From: Gaiellasilicea sp963761905
GTDB taxonomy: Bacteria; Actinomycetota; Thermoleophilia; Gaiellales; Gaiellaceae
Assembly (NCBI GenBank): GCA_963761905.1
Contig: CAVXIQ010000001.1
Coordinates: 62,001-126,000, forward strand
DNA: 64,000 nucleotides
Direction: 5' to 3'
The notes beneath the pieces were generated by a model that did no database searches, had not been told where the DNA came from, and saw only the letters and a list, made by a program, of their open reading frames with translations. The position numbers were made by a program, and so were the translations under genes. Below, piece after piece: positions 51,011 to 62,116 of the stretch. The stretch's first letter is position 1, and every line of letters begins with the position of its first letter.

Positions 51011-52013
51011 TTAGAGCTCCCAGGGGTCCTGTGTGTCGGCGTCCGGTGTCTCGGGATCAGGCTCGTCCGCGCGCTGCTTGCGCCGGAAGAGACCGAAGCG
51101 CCGCTTCTGCTGGGGCTCCGGCTCGTCCTCGGGCGCCTGCGGGATCGCCGGGTGGGTCCCGGTGTCGTCCTCGGCTTCGGCCAGCACCGACTCCGCGGTG
51201 TCGGGATCGTCGGGCGCCGTCTCCGGCTCGACCGCGGCCTCGTCGGTCATGGCCTCGACGGTCTCGGGTTCGACCGCCACGGCCTCGTCGGCGCGGCACG
51301 GGCTCGTCGGGCGCGGGATCGTCAGGCGCAGCATCGACGGTCTCGGGCGCGGGAGTCGCGACCTCCGCCGCGGGCTGCGTCGACGCGGGCTGCCTGGACT
51401 CGGGCTGGGGCGGCAGCGTCGTCACGACGGTGTGCGACTCGGAGTCGTCGGGCGCCTCGACAACGGTCGCCTCGACGACGGGCATGCTCCACGGTCCGGT
51501 GTTGTCGTCGGCCGGATCTGCGGCCGGCGTGGCCACTGCGTCGAGGTGCCAGCGGGCGCGCCGGGCCGCCGTCGCCCATTCCGCGACGACGACGAGAGCC
51601 CAGGCCCCGGCCATCACGACGGCGATCGCCGTGGTCGAGAGGTCGGCCAGCCCGGCGAAGAGCGCGACGAGGACGAGGAAGAGCGCCTCGAGGACGAGGC
51701 GCGGAACCGCGACCGGGCGGGTCAGCGGCGCCGGAACGGACGAAACCCAGTCCGGCGCGGGCGCCGCGCCGTTCGCGTTCGGCCCGTCTGCCGGCCACTC
51801 CTCGCTCTCGTAGAGCGCAGGCGCCGGCTCGAAGTCGCGCCGCTGCCGTTGCGAGCGGAGCGCCTGGAGCTCCGCACGCAGCTCGTCCGCGACTGACTCG
51901 AGCTCGTGAACACGGTCAGCGAAGGTCGCGAACGCCTCCTCGACGCGCGCCGCGTCGAGTGGGGTGGCGTCCTCGGAGCGGGGGAGCGCTTCGGTTCGCG
52001 GGAGCTCGCTCAT
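51011..52013 (-). CDS. Coiled-coil membrane protein with acidic tail (frame broken by one base)
   Basis: From ATG 52013 an acidic N terminus and a coiled coil (FADRVHELESVADELRAELQ in parts, about 32-55) are followed by two TM helices (about 112-128 and 134-150, LVLEALFLVLVALFAGL, IAVVMAGAWALVVVAEW). A long Glu/Pro/Ala/Asp-rich tail comes next. Near 51298 the frame slips one base; the continuation in the other frame keeps the same composition (VEPETVEAMTDEAAVEPE) and ends in basic RRFGLFRRKQR and PWEL at 51011. The 1003-base interval has one extra base. No family recognised. Confidence 0.7.
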
Positions 52014-52043
52014 CCGTTGAAGTATGCCCCCGCCGGGCGGAGG

Positions 52044-53048
52044 TCAGGGCTTGCGCGACGACTCGAGCGGCGGCGTCTCCCGGCCGGCGTGCTCGCGCAT
52101 TCCCGCAACGACCTCACGCAGGGTGTCGACGGCGTTCCGGGTCGGTGTCCAGCCGAGCTCCGCGCGAGCTCGGGCGGTGTCGAGCACCGGCGCGCCGAGC
52201 GCGAGGTCGATCCAGTCGGGAGAGGTCGGCTGCAGGCGTGCGAGCCAGGTCGCCCGCGCAGCGCCGCGGAGCGCGCTCGCCGGCAGCCGCAGCGTCCGGG
52301 TGTCGAGGGCGTCCGCGATTGCGGCCGGGTCGAGCACCGGTTCCCCCGCGATGTTGAAGGCGCCGCGAGCGTCCGAGAGCACCGCCCTGCGATAGGCGTC
52401 GCCGACGTCGTCGGCGTGCGCGAGCTGCAGGGTCAGGCCCGGCACGTCCGGCACGAACGGGATCCATTTCGGCCGGAGGATGGCGGTAGGAAGGAGGGGG
52501 CCTGCGAAGAGGCGGCGCTGGCCGCTCGCGGCCTCGCGCTTCGTCGTGATCGCCGGGCGCAGCCGAACGACCCGCAGCGCCCGGTGCTCGACCTCGAGCG
52601 CGTCGAGCCGGCGTTCGACCTCGGCCTTCTGGCGCGAGTACCAGCTCGCCGGGATCCCCTCGGTCGGCCAGCTCTCGTCGACCGGATGGGCGTCGACGCG
52701 GGCCGAGTAGGCGCCCACCGAGGAGGCGACGACGAGCGCCGGCACGCCGGCGGCCACGACCGCCGCGAAGGTGCGGCTCGAGCCGTCCACGTTCGTCCGG
52801 CGAAGGGTCGCCTCGTCGTGCGACGGCTGGATCAGCCAGGCGAGGTGGACGACGGCATCGGCGCCTTCCAGGAGCGGGGCAAGATCGTCGCGGGCGACAT
52901 CGGCGACCACGAACTCGGCTTTTGCGAACCGGGCAGCCGGAAGCCGGCGTGCGATCCCGAGGATCGAGCTGACGGCATCGTCCGCTCCGAGCGAGTCGAG
53001 GACGCTCGTGCCGACGTTGCCGGTCGCGCCCGTGACGACGACCCGCAT
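52044..53048 (-). CDS. NAD-dependent epimerase/dehydratase (extended SDR)
   Basis: Encodes 334 residues. VVVTGATGNVGTSV (about 3-16) is the nucleotide-binding Rossmann motif, VVHLAW near 66 and the catalytic pair YSRQK near 135-139 (Tyr-x-x-x-Lys) follow. The C-terminal substrate domain carries LQLAHADDVGDAYRRAV and a GWTP sequence typical of sugar-nucleotide epimerase relatives. Substrate cannot be given. Start ATG 53048, 3 bases after the stop of the small protein upstream; the two are likely co-transcribed. Confidence 0.9.
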   Translation of the reverse strand: MRVVVTGATGNVGTSVLDSLGADDAVSSILGIARRLPAARFAKAEFVVADVARDDLAPLLEGADAVVHLAWLIQPSHDEATLRRTNVDGSSRTFAAVVAAGVPALVVASSVGAYSARVDAHPVDESWPTEGIPASWYSRQKAEVERRLDALEVEHRALRVVRLRPAITTKREAASGQRRLFAGPLLPTAILRPKWIPFVPDVPGLTLQLAHADDVGDAYRRAVLSDARGAFNIAGEPVLDPAAIADALDTRTLRLPASALRGAARATWLARLQPTSPDWIDLALGAPVLDTARARAELGWTPTRNAVDTLREVVAGMREHAGRETPPLESSRKP

Positions 53049-53050
53049 CG

Positions 53051-53380
53051 CTACGGCTCGTTCGGGCCGTCCATCTCGCCGAGCGCCTCCTGCGCCTTGG
53101 CATGGATGGCCGCGCGTCGTTCCTCGAGCGACGGGCGAGCGGATCCGGCGTCCTCGCCGACCTCGTCGACCGGCGTCCCCTCGGCGGCGTCGAACTCGTC
53201 GCGGTCGTCGCCGGCGCCGCGCGACTCCGCGAGCTTGCGCCGGAGCTCCGCCGCCGGATCGTCCGTCGAGCTCGACCCGCTTTCGGCCGGGGGCGCCTCG
53301 TGCGCCTGCTGCCTGCGGAGACGCCGCACGAGCGCGGCGATCCCGAGAGCGGCCAGGATCCAGGTCAGGCGCCGTCTCAT
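53051..53380 (-). CDS. Small membrane-anchored acidic protein
   Basis: Encodes 109 residues: one N-terminal hydrophobic segment (LTWILAALGIAALV, about 5-18) followed by basic RRLRRQQ and a long acidic, Ala/Glu-rich tail with two helices (DPAAELRRKLAES, SLEERRAAIHAKAQEAL). No family recognised. Diverges from rpsF with 128 bases between; that gap holds the rpsF leader and presumably both promoters, though I see no clear boxes. Confidence 0.7.
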   Translation of the reverse strand: MRRRLTWILAALGIAALVRRLRRQQAHEAPPAESGSSSTDDPAAELRRKLAESRGAGDDRDEFDAAEGTPVDEVGEDAGSARPSLEERRAAIHAKAQEALGEMDGPNEP

Positions 53381-53508
53381 CGACCGGATGCTACTGTGCT
53401 TGCCGCTTCCTGCCTCGCCTCGTACGCGCTTGTTCCCGCTCGTGCCTGCCGGTGAGGCCGCCTAAGACCGAAGGAAGCCAGAAGCCCGAAGGAAGGAGCA
53501 CAGGGAAC

Positions 53509-53880
53509 GTGATCGACTACGAGATTCTGCTCATGCTGGACCCCGAGCTGCCCGGAGAGCGGCAGGAGGAGATCGTCAAGCGCACGCGCGACCTCGTCGA
53601 GAAGGGCGGGGGCACGTGGGCGGGCCAGGACGCGTGGGGCCGGCGCAAGCTCGCCTACGAGATCGACAAGAAGAGCGACGGTGTCTACCACCTGCTGTCC
53701 TTCAGCTCCGAGCCCGAGACGCTCGACGAGATCTCGCGCGTGCTCAAGATCGACGACTCGGTGATGCGTCACCTCGCGACCCGTCGCTACAAGCCAGGTT
53801 CGACTCAGCCGGTAGCCGTGGGCGGCCCGGCGCGCGAGGATGCGGCGGCACCCATCGACAGCTCGCTGGAGGAGGAGTAA
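53509..53880 (+). CDS. rpsF: 30S ribosomal protein S6 (bS6)
   Basis: Encodes 123 residues. YEILLMLDPELP at the N terminus, WGRRKLAYEIDKKSDGVYHLLSF in the middle and DDSVMRHLATRRYK match bS6. A 25-residue acidic tail follows, longer than in E. coli without its Glu run. Binds 16S rRNA with S18 in the platform of the small subunit. Start GTG 53509 with GGAAGGAG upstream. First gene of the rpsF-ssb-rpsR-rplI-dnaB cluster. Confidence 0.95.
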   Translation: MIDYEILLMLDPELPGERQEEIVKRTRDLVEKGGGTWAGQDAWGRRKLAYEIDKKSDGVYHLLSFSSEPETLDEISRVLKIDDSVMRHLATRRYKPGSTQPVAVGGPAREDAAAPIDSSLEEE

Positions 53881-54319
53881 TGGCCCAGAACATCAACAGC
53901 GTCGTCCTCGTCGGCAACCTGACGCGGGACCCGGAGCTCCGGCACACACCGTCCGGAACCGCCGTCACCACGTTGCGGATCGCGGTCAACGACCGCGTAA
54001 AGAGGGCGAGGAGTGGCAGGACGCTGCCTACTACTTCGACGTCACCGTCTGGGGCCGAACTGCGGAGAACTGCGCTCAGTACCTCGCGAAGGGTCGTCCG
54101 GTCGGCGTCCAGGGGAAGCTCACCTGGCGCGAGTGGGACGCCCAGGACGGCTCGAAGCGCCAGTCGGTCGAGGTCGTCGCCGACAACATCCAGTTCCTCG
54201 GCGGCCGTGACGGCGGCGGCGAGGGCGGCGGCGGCGGCGGCCAGTTCGTGCCGCAGGGCGCGTCCCAGCCCGCTTCCGACTTCCCCTCGGCCGCGGCCGA
54301 CGACGACATTCCGTTCTAG
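53880..54319 (+). CDS. ssb: Single-stranded DNA-binding protein (frame broken by one base)
   Basis: From the ATG at 53880 (TAATG overlap with rpsF) the protein starts MAQNINSVVLVGNLTRDPELR and HTPSGTAVTTLRIAVNDR, the SSB OB-fold. At about 54000 the frame is lost. One base over it resumes EGEEWQDAAYYFDVTVWGRTAENC, GRPVGVQGKLTWREW and ends with a Gly-rich linker and the essential acidic tip DDDIPF. The 440-base interval lacks one base, as if a C were dropped in GTCAAAGAG. SSB is essential and no second copy is visible here, so a sequence error is very likely. Coats single-stranded DNA during replication and repair. Confidence 0.9.
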
Positions 54320-54328
54320 GAGGCACCG

Positions 54329-54601
54329 ATGGCACAGCCGAAACCCCAGGATCGGACGCGCAGCAAGCGTCCAGGCTCGTCCACGGCCCCCGGCCGCAGG
54401 AAGAGCTGCCTCTTCTGCAAGGACAAGGTCGAAGAGGTCGACTACAAGAACGTGAACCAGCTCCGACGCTACATCTCGGAGAAGGGCAAGATCAGGAACC
54501 GCCGGATCAGCGGCGCCTGCCGCCGGCACCAGCGGCAGGTCGCGGTCGCGGTCAAGCGCGCGCGCGAGATGGCGCTCCTGCCCTACGTGGAGGCCAAGTA
54601 G
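54329..54601 (+). CDS. rpsR: 30S ribosomal protein S18 (bS18)
   Basis: Encodes 90 residues. KSCLFCKDKVEEVDYKN and QLRRYISEKGKI match bS18, with GACRRHQRQVAVAVKRARE at the C-terminal side. The CxxC near 27-30 and the later Cys may bind zinc. AGGAGG lies just upstream of the ATG. Partner of S6 in the small subunit. Confidence 0.95.
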   Translation: MAQPKPQDRTRSKRPGSSTAPGRRKSCLFCKDKVEEVDYKNVNQLRRYISEKGKIRNRRISGACRRHQRQVAVAVKRAREMALLPYVEAK

Positions 54602-54603
54602 CG

Positions 54604-55308
54604 ATGGAGGTGATCCTCCTCAAGGACGTCGAGAAGGTCGGGCTCCGCGGCGAGGTCGTGAACGTCGCCCGCGGCTACGCCCGCAACTTCCTGCTTCCTC
54701 GTAAGCTGGCCGAGCTGGCGAGCGTCGCCCGCGTCGCCGAGCTGAAGAAGCTCGACGAGCAGCGGGCACGTCACGAGGCGCGAAGCGTCGACCAGGCGCA
54801 GGAGATCGCGGGCGTCCTCTCGAAGACGGTGCTCCGCTTCGACGTCAAGTCGGGCCCCACCGGCGCGCTCTTCGGCTCGGTGACGACGACCGATATCGCC
54901 GACGAGCTCTGGCGCACGCGCAAGGTTCGCGTCGACCGGAAGAAGATCGAGACCGACGCGCTGAAGCGGATCGGGCGCTACGCGATCCCGATCCAGGTGT
55001 TCGAGGGTGTCACCGTCGAGGTCAAGACCCTCGTCGTGCCCGAAGGCGGCGAGCTGCCGCCCGACGAGGAGCTCGCCGCGATGGAGGCCGCCGAGGCGGC
55101 GCGGATCGCGGAGGAGCAGGCTGCGGCCCAGGCCGCCTCCGGTCAGGCGGAAAGCGCCACCGCCGCGGCCGAGGTCGAGTATCTCGACGACTCCGAGTCG
55201 AAGCAGACACCGGCTGAGGCCGCCGAGGCGGCTGAGTTCGAGCTTCCCGAAGCAGCGCTCGAGCCTGCTCCGCAGGCCGAGTCGGACGCCGCTTCAGAAG
55301 AGCGCTAG
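54604..55308 (+). CDS. rplI: 50S ribosomal protein L9 (bL9) with long acidic tail
   Basis: Residues 1-150 are a full bL9: MEVILLKDVEKVGLRGEVV, VARGYARNFLLPRKLA (N-domain), a connecting helix, then KSGPTGALFGSVTTTDIADEL and the C-domain ending VEVKTLVVPEGGELPP. After this comes an unusual extension of about 80 residues made of Ala, Glu, Pro and Ser (repeats like AAEAAEFELPEAA). Start ATG 54604, 2 bases after rpsR. The tail has no known role; rpsF carries a shorter acidic tail too. Confidence 0.94.
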   Translation: MEVILLKDVEKVGLRGEVVNVARGYARNFLLPRKLAELASVARVAELKKLDEQRARHEARSVDQAQEIAGVLSKTVLRFDVKSGPTGALFGSVTTTDIADELWRTRKVRVDRKKIETDALKRIGRYAIPIQVFEGVTVEVKTLVVPEGGELPPDEELAAMEAAEAARIAEEQAAAQAASGQAESATAAAEVEYLDDSESKQTPAEAAEAAEFELPEAALEPAPQAESDAASEER

Positions 55309-55328
55309 CACCTTTCGCCGGGCACGTT

Positions 55329-55368
55329 TTCCCGGGATGCTCCACAGGGGTGTGGAGCATCCCGGGAA
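55329..55368 (+). terminator. Strong hairpin between rplI and dnaB
   Basis: An 18-bp perfect stem (55329-55346 with 55351-55368) around GGGG begins 20 bases after the rplI stop. No U-run follows on the plus strand. It may end most ribosomal-gene transcripts or protect the rplI 3' end. The rest of the gap to dnaB (55369-55557) shows nothing else clear, though a dnaB promoter probably lies there. Confidence 0.7.
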
Positions 55369-55557
55369 CTTCCCGCTCTCTCCGGGACAAACGGACATGT
55401 CTCCTGTGGGCAGTTCCGGTGCCGCCGTCCGGCCCGATGGGGAGAATCGAGGGAACATGTGTTCCTTTGTCCTGCTCAGAGGCACCTGGCCGCTCGGCCG
55501 TCGGCCTGTGGATCAACACCCTTTGACGGCTCGCCGCCGGTGAGCTTCGATGCCGAC

Positions 55558-56904
<1,347 letters not shown>

Positions 56905-56908
<4 letters not shown>

Positions 56909-57621
56909 ACGTCGACTGCCTCGGCTGTGGGAACTCCTTCGTCACCGACGAGGTCGAGCTCTTCCGCTTCCGCTTCCCGGCCGACCGCTACTGCCCGTTC
57001 TGCCGCAACGCCCAGGAGGCGCGGGAGACGCAGCGGAAGGTCGATCGGCTCTTCCAGCGCGCCGGGCTGCCGCCCGAGTACCGGGAGTGCCGGCTCGACA
57101 CGTTCGAGCGGAGGCCCGGAACCGGCGACGCGCTCGCCGTCGCGACCCGCTGGTCGACCGAGTTCCGTCAGGGCGGCACTCCGCGGAGGGGCATTCTCTT
57201 CCACGGCCCCACCGGCTCGGGCAAGACGCATCTCGCCGCGGCGATCCTCCGCGAGGCGATCTACATGCGCGAGGTGCCGTGCCTCTTCCTCAACGTTCCG
57301 AGCTGGCTGCAGCGGCTGCGCGATCTCCGCTCGTATGCGGGCGGCGAGGAGCTCGAGTGGACCTTCCCGCGCGGCTTCGAGATCGTCGTGATCGACGACC
57401 TCGGCACCGAGCGCGGCGACAGCTGGTCGCACGACCGGCTCTACAGCCTGATCAACGATCGCGAGACGAGGGCCCGCCTGACGATCGCGACGACGAACCT
57501 CGAGCTCGGCGAGCTCGAGTCGAGGCTCGGCAAGGCCACCTACAGCCGTCTCGGCAAGCTCTGCCAGCCGGTTCGCCTCGACCCCCGGACGGACTATCGA
57601 CAGACCCAGTCGGCCGCCTAG
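56905..57621 (+). CDS. DnaC/DnaI-like helicase loader ATPase
   Basis: Encodes 238 residues. A zinc finger at the N terminus (CLGCGNSF near 5, CPFCRNAQ near 31) is followed by an AAA+ domain: Walker A FHGPTGSGKTHLA (about 99-111), Walker B IVVIDDLGTERG (about 153) and sensor ATTNLE. This resembles DnaI/DnaC and phage loaders. Its GTG overlaps the dnaB stop, so helicase and putative loader are co-produced, a strong functional hint. Actinobacteria often lack a classical DnaC, so the pairing is notable. Confidence 0.87.
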
Positions 57622-57635
57622 CGAGGAGGCACACC

Positions 57636-57854
57636 ATGCACGACCAGACGATCTGGCTCGCGCCGAAGGCGATCTCGTTCACCGCCGTCTGCGCCGAGTG
57701 CGCCGACGAGCACGGCTTCTTCGCGGCGCATGTCGAGGGCCGGCTCGAGCTCGAGCGGCTGCACGGCTCGGCGACGTGCGCACGCGGACACGCGATCCGG
57801 GTCGAGCGCGCGAACCACGAGCCGATCGGCGTGTTGCCCGCGCTGTCCGCCTAA
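57636..57854 (+). CDS. Small cysteine-containing protein, unknown function
   Basis: Encodes 72 residues from ATG 57636 with AGGAGG upstream. A CAEC pair (about 21-24) and a later Cys-Ala-Arg-Gly-His (CARGH, about 50-54) could form a zinc-binding site. It begins HDQTIWLAPKAISF, which looks beta-rich. It lies 14 bases after the loader gene. No family recognised. Confidence 0.75.
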   Translation: MHDQTIWLAPKAISFTAVCAECADEHGFFAAHVEGRLELERLHGSATCARGHAIRVERANHEPIGVLPALSA

Positions 57855-57872
57855 ACCGGGCAGAATCGCGGC

Positions 57873-59147
<1,275 letters not shown>

Positions 59148-59159
59148 GGGCTCGGCAGC

Positions 59160-59477
59160 TCAGTCGGTACGGGCGGCGCGGAGCGACTCGTAGACGGCGC
59201 GGAGGTTCTCGATCGCGGCGCCGATGTCACCGGGATCGACGTCCTCTCCTCGCTCCACCCGCGTCGCCGTCTCGCGGGCGGCCGCGTAGGCGGTCAGGAG
59301 CTCGTCGGGCTCACCGGACGTCGCGGCGGGGTCGAGCTTGCTCTCGCGGAGCGCCTGCTCGACGAAGTCGCACGCCTCGGGCAGGGTTCCCGCGGGATCG
59401 TCGGCGAACATCGGCTCGAGCTCCTGCCAGCGGGTCTCCCACTCGTGCAGCTCGAGGCCGGGGTCGTTCTGGCTCAT
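59160..59477 (-). CDS. Small acidic helical protein, unknown function
   Basis: Encodes 105 residues, acidic and mainly helical: LHEWETRWQELEPMFADDPAG at the N terminus, then ACDFVEQALRES and IGAAIENLRAVYESLRAAR. No membrane segment or known motif. It lies on the opposite strand between purA and purD, ending 12 bases after purA. Plausible composition and ATG support a real gene; function unknown. Confidence 0.7.
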   Translation of the reverse strand: MSQNDPGLELHEWETRWQELEPMFADDPAGTLPEACDFVEQALRESKLDPAATSGEPDELLTAYAAARETATRVERGEDVDPGDIGAAIENLRAVYESLRAARTD

Positions 59478-59546
59478 GCGTCACCTGATGCGCCGGCCGT
59501 GGGCGCCCGAAACACGTTCCGACGCCGGGAGTAGACTCGGCCGGCC

Positions 59547-60803
59547 TTGAAGGTTCTCGTCGTCGGGTCGGGCGGACGCGAGCACGCGCTCGTCTGGAAG
59601 CTCGCGCAGGCATCCGAGGTCACCGAGCTGCACGCGGCGCCGGGAAATCCGGGGATCGCGAGGGTCGGAAGCTGCCATCCGGTCCGAGCCGAGGACGGGG
59701 AGAGCCTGCTCGCGCTCGCGCGGGAGCTCGCGGTCGATCTCGTGGTCATCGGGCCGGAGGGACCGCTCGTGGCCGGGGTCGCCGACCTCCTGCGGCACGC
59801 CGGGATCGCCGTGTTCGGGCCTGGCCGCGCGGCCGCGCGGATCGAGGGATCGAAGACCTTCGCGAAGGCCGTGCTGGCCGTCGCCGGCGTTCCGGCCGCG
59901 GCGTCACTTGCGGTTGCGCGCCCTCCGTGCGTGGTCAAGGTCGACGGGCTCGCTGCCGGAAAGGGCGTCTTCGTCTGCCGGACGCCGGCGGAGGTCGACG
60001 CTGCGCTCGTGGCGGCCGCGGCGTTCGAGGGCCCGCTCGTGATCGAGGAGCTTCTCGAGGGCGACGAGATCTCGGTCTTCGCACTGTCCGACGGGCGTAC
60101 CGCGGTTCCGCTCGCGGCCGCTCAGGATTTCAAGCGGCTCGGCGACGGCGACGTCGGCCCGAACACGGGCGGGATGGGGTCGTACTCGCCGGTGCCGGGC
60201 TTCGGAAGGCCCGAGATCGAGGAGCTCGTCGAGCTGGTGCACCGGCCCGTGATCGAGGCGCTCGCGGCTCGCGACGCGCCGTTCGTGGGGGTGCTCTTCG
60301 CCGGCTTGATGCTGACCGAGGACGGGCCGAAGGTGCTGGAGTTCAACTGCCGCTTCGGCGATCCGGAGACGCAGTCGCTGCTGCCGCTCCTCGGAGACGA
60401 TTTCGTCGCTGCGCTCGCGGCCGCAGCAACCGGCGACCTCGACGGCGTCGAGCTGAGGCCGTCGGCGGACGCGGCCGTGACGGTGGTTCTGGCGGCCGAG
60501 GACTATCCGGCGAGACCCGACGACGGCTCGGAGATCGTGGGCATCGAAGAGGCGGAGGCGCTCGGAGCGCTCGTCTTCCACGCCGGAACCGCGCGTCATG
60601 ACGAACGGCTCGTCACGAGCGGCGGCCGGATCCTGAACGTGACCGCGACGGGGCCGACGATCGGCGTCGCGCGCGACCGCGCCTACGCGGCCTGCGAGCG
60701 GATCTCGTTCCCGGGCGCGCGCTTCCGCCGCGACATCGCGCTGGTCGCGGCGGGCCTCGAGGCGCCCGTCCCGCCGGAGCGCTCCATACACTCCGAGGCG
60801 TGA
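59547..60803 (+). CDS. purD: Phosphoribosylamine-glycine ligase (GARS)
   Basis: Encodes 418 residues with an ATP-grasp fold. VLVVGSGGREHALVWKLA at the N terminus, IGPEGPLVAG (about 71), VVKVDGLAAGKGVFV (about 130), NTGGMGSYSP (about 208) and LEFNCRFGDPETQ (about 263) are PurD blocks. Second step of purine synthesis. The start is TTG 59547: the family begins exactly here and no ATG or GTG fits. A -10-like TAGACT at 59532-59537 lies only 9 bases ahead, suggesting a leaderless message. Overlaps purB by 4 bases. Confidence 0.95.
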   Translation: MKVLVVGSGGREHALVWKLAQASEVTELHAAPGNPGIARVGSCHPVRAEDGESLLALARELAVDLVVIGPEGPLVAGVADLLRHAGIAVFGPGRAAARIEGSKTFAKAVLAVAGVPAAASLAVARPPCVVKVDGLAAGKGVFVCRTPAEVDAALVAAAAFEGPLVIEELLEGDEISVFALSDGRTAVPLAAAQDFKRLGDGDVGPNTGGMGSYSPVPGFGRPEIEELVELVHRPVIEALAARDAPFVGVLFAGLMLTEDGPKVLEFNCRFGDPETQSLLPLLGDDFVAALAAAATGDLDGVELRPSADAAVTVVLAAEDYPARPDDGSEIVGIEEAEALGALVFHAGTARHDERLVTSGGRILNVTATGPTIGVARDRAYAACERISFPGARFRRDIALVAAGLEAPVPPERSIHSEA

Positions 60804-62116
60804 TCGCCCGCTACTCGCGCCCGGCCATGGCCAGGATCTGGTCGGACGAGACGAAGCTCGCGCGCTGGCTCGAGGTCGAGCTGGCGGCGCTCGAGGGCTG
60901 GGCGGAGCACGGGGCGGTGCCTCGGGCGGCGGTCGACGCGATCTGTGCGGGCGCGGTGCCTCCGTCGGCCGCTCGCGTCGCCGAGATCGAGGCCGAGACC
61001 CAGCACGACGTGGCGGCATTCGTGGACGCCGTGGCCGAGCAGCTCGGCGACGAAGGTCGGTACTTCCACTACGGGCTGACGTCGTCGGACGTGGTCGACA
61101 CCGCGCTCGCTCTCCAGATCGGCGAGGCGGGAACGCTCATCCTCTCCGGGATCGAGCGCGCGCTCGGCGCCGTGATCGTGCGTGCCGAGGAGCACCGGGA
61201 GACGCTGACGATCGGGCGGACGCACGGCGTTCATGCCGAGCCGACGACCTTCGGGTTGAAGCTGGCGGGTTGGGCCTTCGCGCTCGAGCGCGACCGCGTT
61301 CGCATGGCGCGTGCGCTCGAAGGGATGCGCGTGGGGAAGCTCTCCGGCGCGGTCGGCACGTACTCGGCGACCCATCCCGACGTGGAGCGGGTCGCGTGCG
61401 AGCGGCTCGGGCTCGAGCCCGCCCCGAGCTCGACGCAGATCCTCCAGCGCGACCGGCACGCCGAGGTTCTGGGTGCGCTCGCGCTGCTCGCGGCCTCGCT
61501 GGAGCGCTTCGCGCTCGAGCTTCGCCACCTGGCGCGGACGGAGGTGCGCGAGGTCGAGGAGCCGTTCGGTCGGAGGCAGAAGGGCTCGTCTGCGATGCCT
61601 CACAAGCGCAACCCGATCGTGGCGGAGCGGATCTGCGGGCTGGCGCGGGTCGTTCGCGGCCATGCGGTGGTGGGGCTCGAGAACGTCGCGCTCTGGCACG
61701 AGCGCGACATCTCCCACTCCTCTGCCGAGCGGATCGTGATTCCCGACGCTTTTCTCGCGGTCGACTACATGCTCGACCGGTTCACGTGGCTCGTGGAGGG
61801 TCTCGTCGTCCGGACCGAGCGAATGCGCGAGAACCTCGACGCGAGCCACGGCCTCTACTTCAGCCAGCGGCTGCTCCTCGAGCTCGTCGAGTCCGGGCTC
61901 GCCCGCGACGAGGCGTACAGGCTCGTGCAACGGCACGCGCTGCGCGCGTGGGACGAGGGGCTCGACTTCCCGACCCTTGTCCGAGCCGACGCGGAGATCG
62001 CCGCGCGCGTCGAGCTCGACGCGGTCTTCGATCCGGCGACCTATACCCGGCACGTCGACGTCGTCTTCGAGCGGCTTCGCGCGCTCGTCGGGGAGCGCGA
62101 GCACGCGCATGCCTGA
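60800..62116 (+). CDS. purB: Adenylosuccinate lyase
   Basis: Encodes 438 residues of the fumarase/aspartase superfamily. YHYGLTSSDVVDTA-like FHYGLTSSDVVDTAL (about 90), GRTHGVHAEPTTFG (about 137) and the signature GSSAMPHKRNPI (about 264-275) with its catalytic Ser loop are all present. It acts twice in the pathway: on SAICAR and on adenylosuccinate. Start GTG overlaps the purD stop, and the end overlaps purC. Confidence 0.96.
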   Translation: MIARYSRPAMARIWSDETKLARWLEVELAALEGWAEHGAVPRAAVDAICAGAVPPSAARVAEIEAETQHDVAAFVDAVAEQLGDEGRYFHYGLTSSDVVDTALALQIGEAGTLILSGIERALGAVIVRAEEHRETLTIGRTHGVHAEPTTFGLKLAGWAFALERDRVRMARALEGMRVGKLSGAVGTYSATHPDVERVACERLGLEPAPSSTQILQRDRHAEVLGALALLAASLERFALELRHLARTEVREVEEPFGRRQKGSSAMPHKRNPIVAERICGLARVVRGHAVVGLENVALWHERDISHSSAERIVIPDAFLAVDYMLDRFTWLVEGLVVRTERMRENLDASHGLYFSQRLLLELVESGLARDEAYRLVQRHALRAWDEGLDFPTLVRADAEIAARVELDAVFDPATYTRHVDVVFERLRALVGEREHAHA

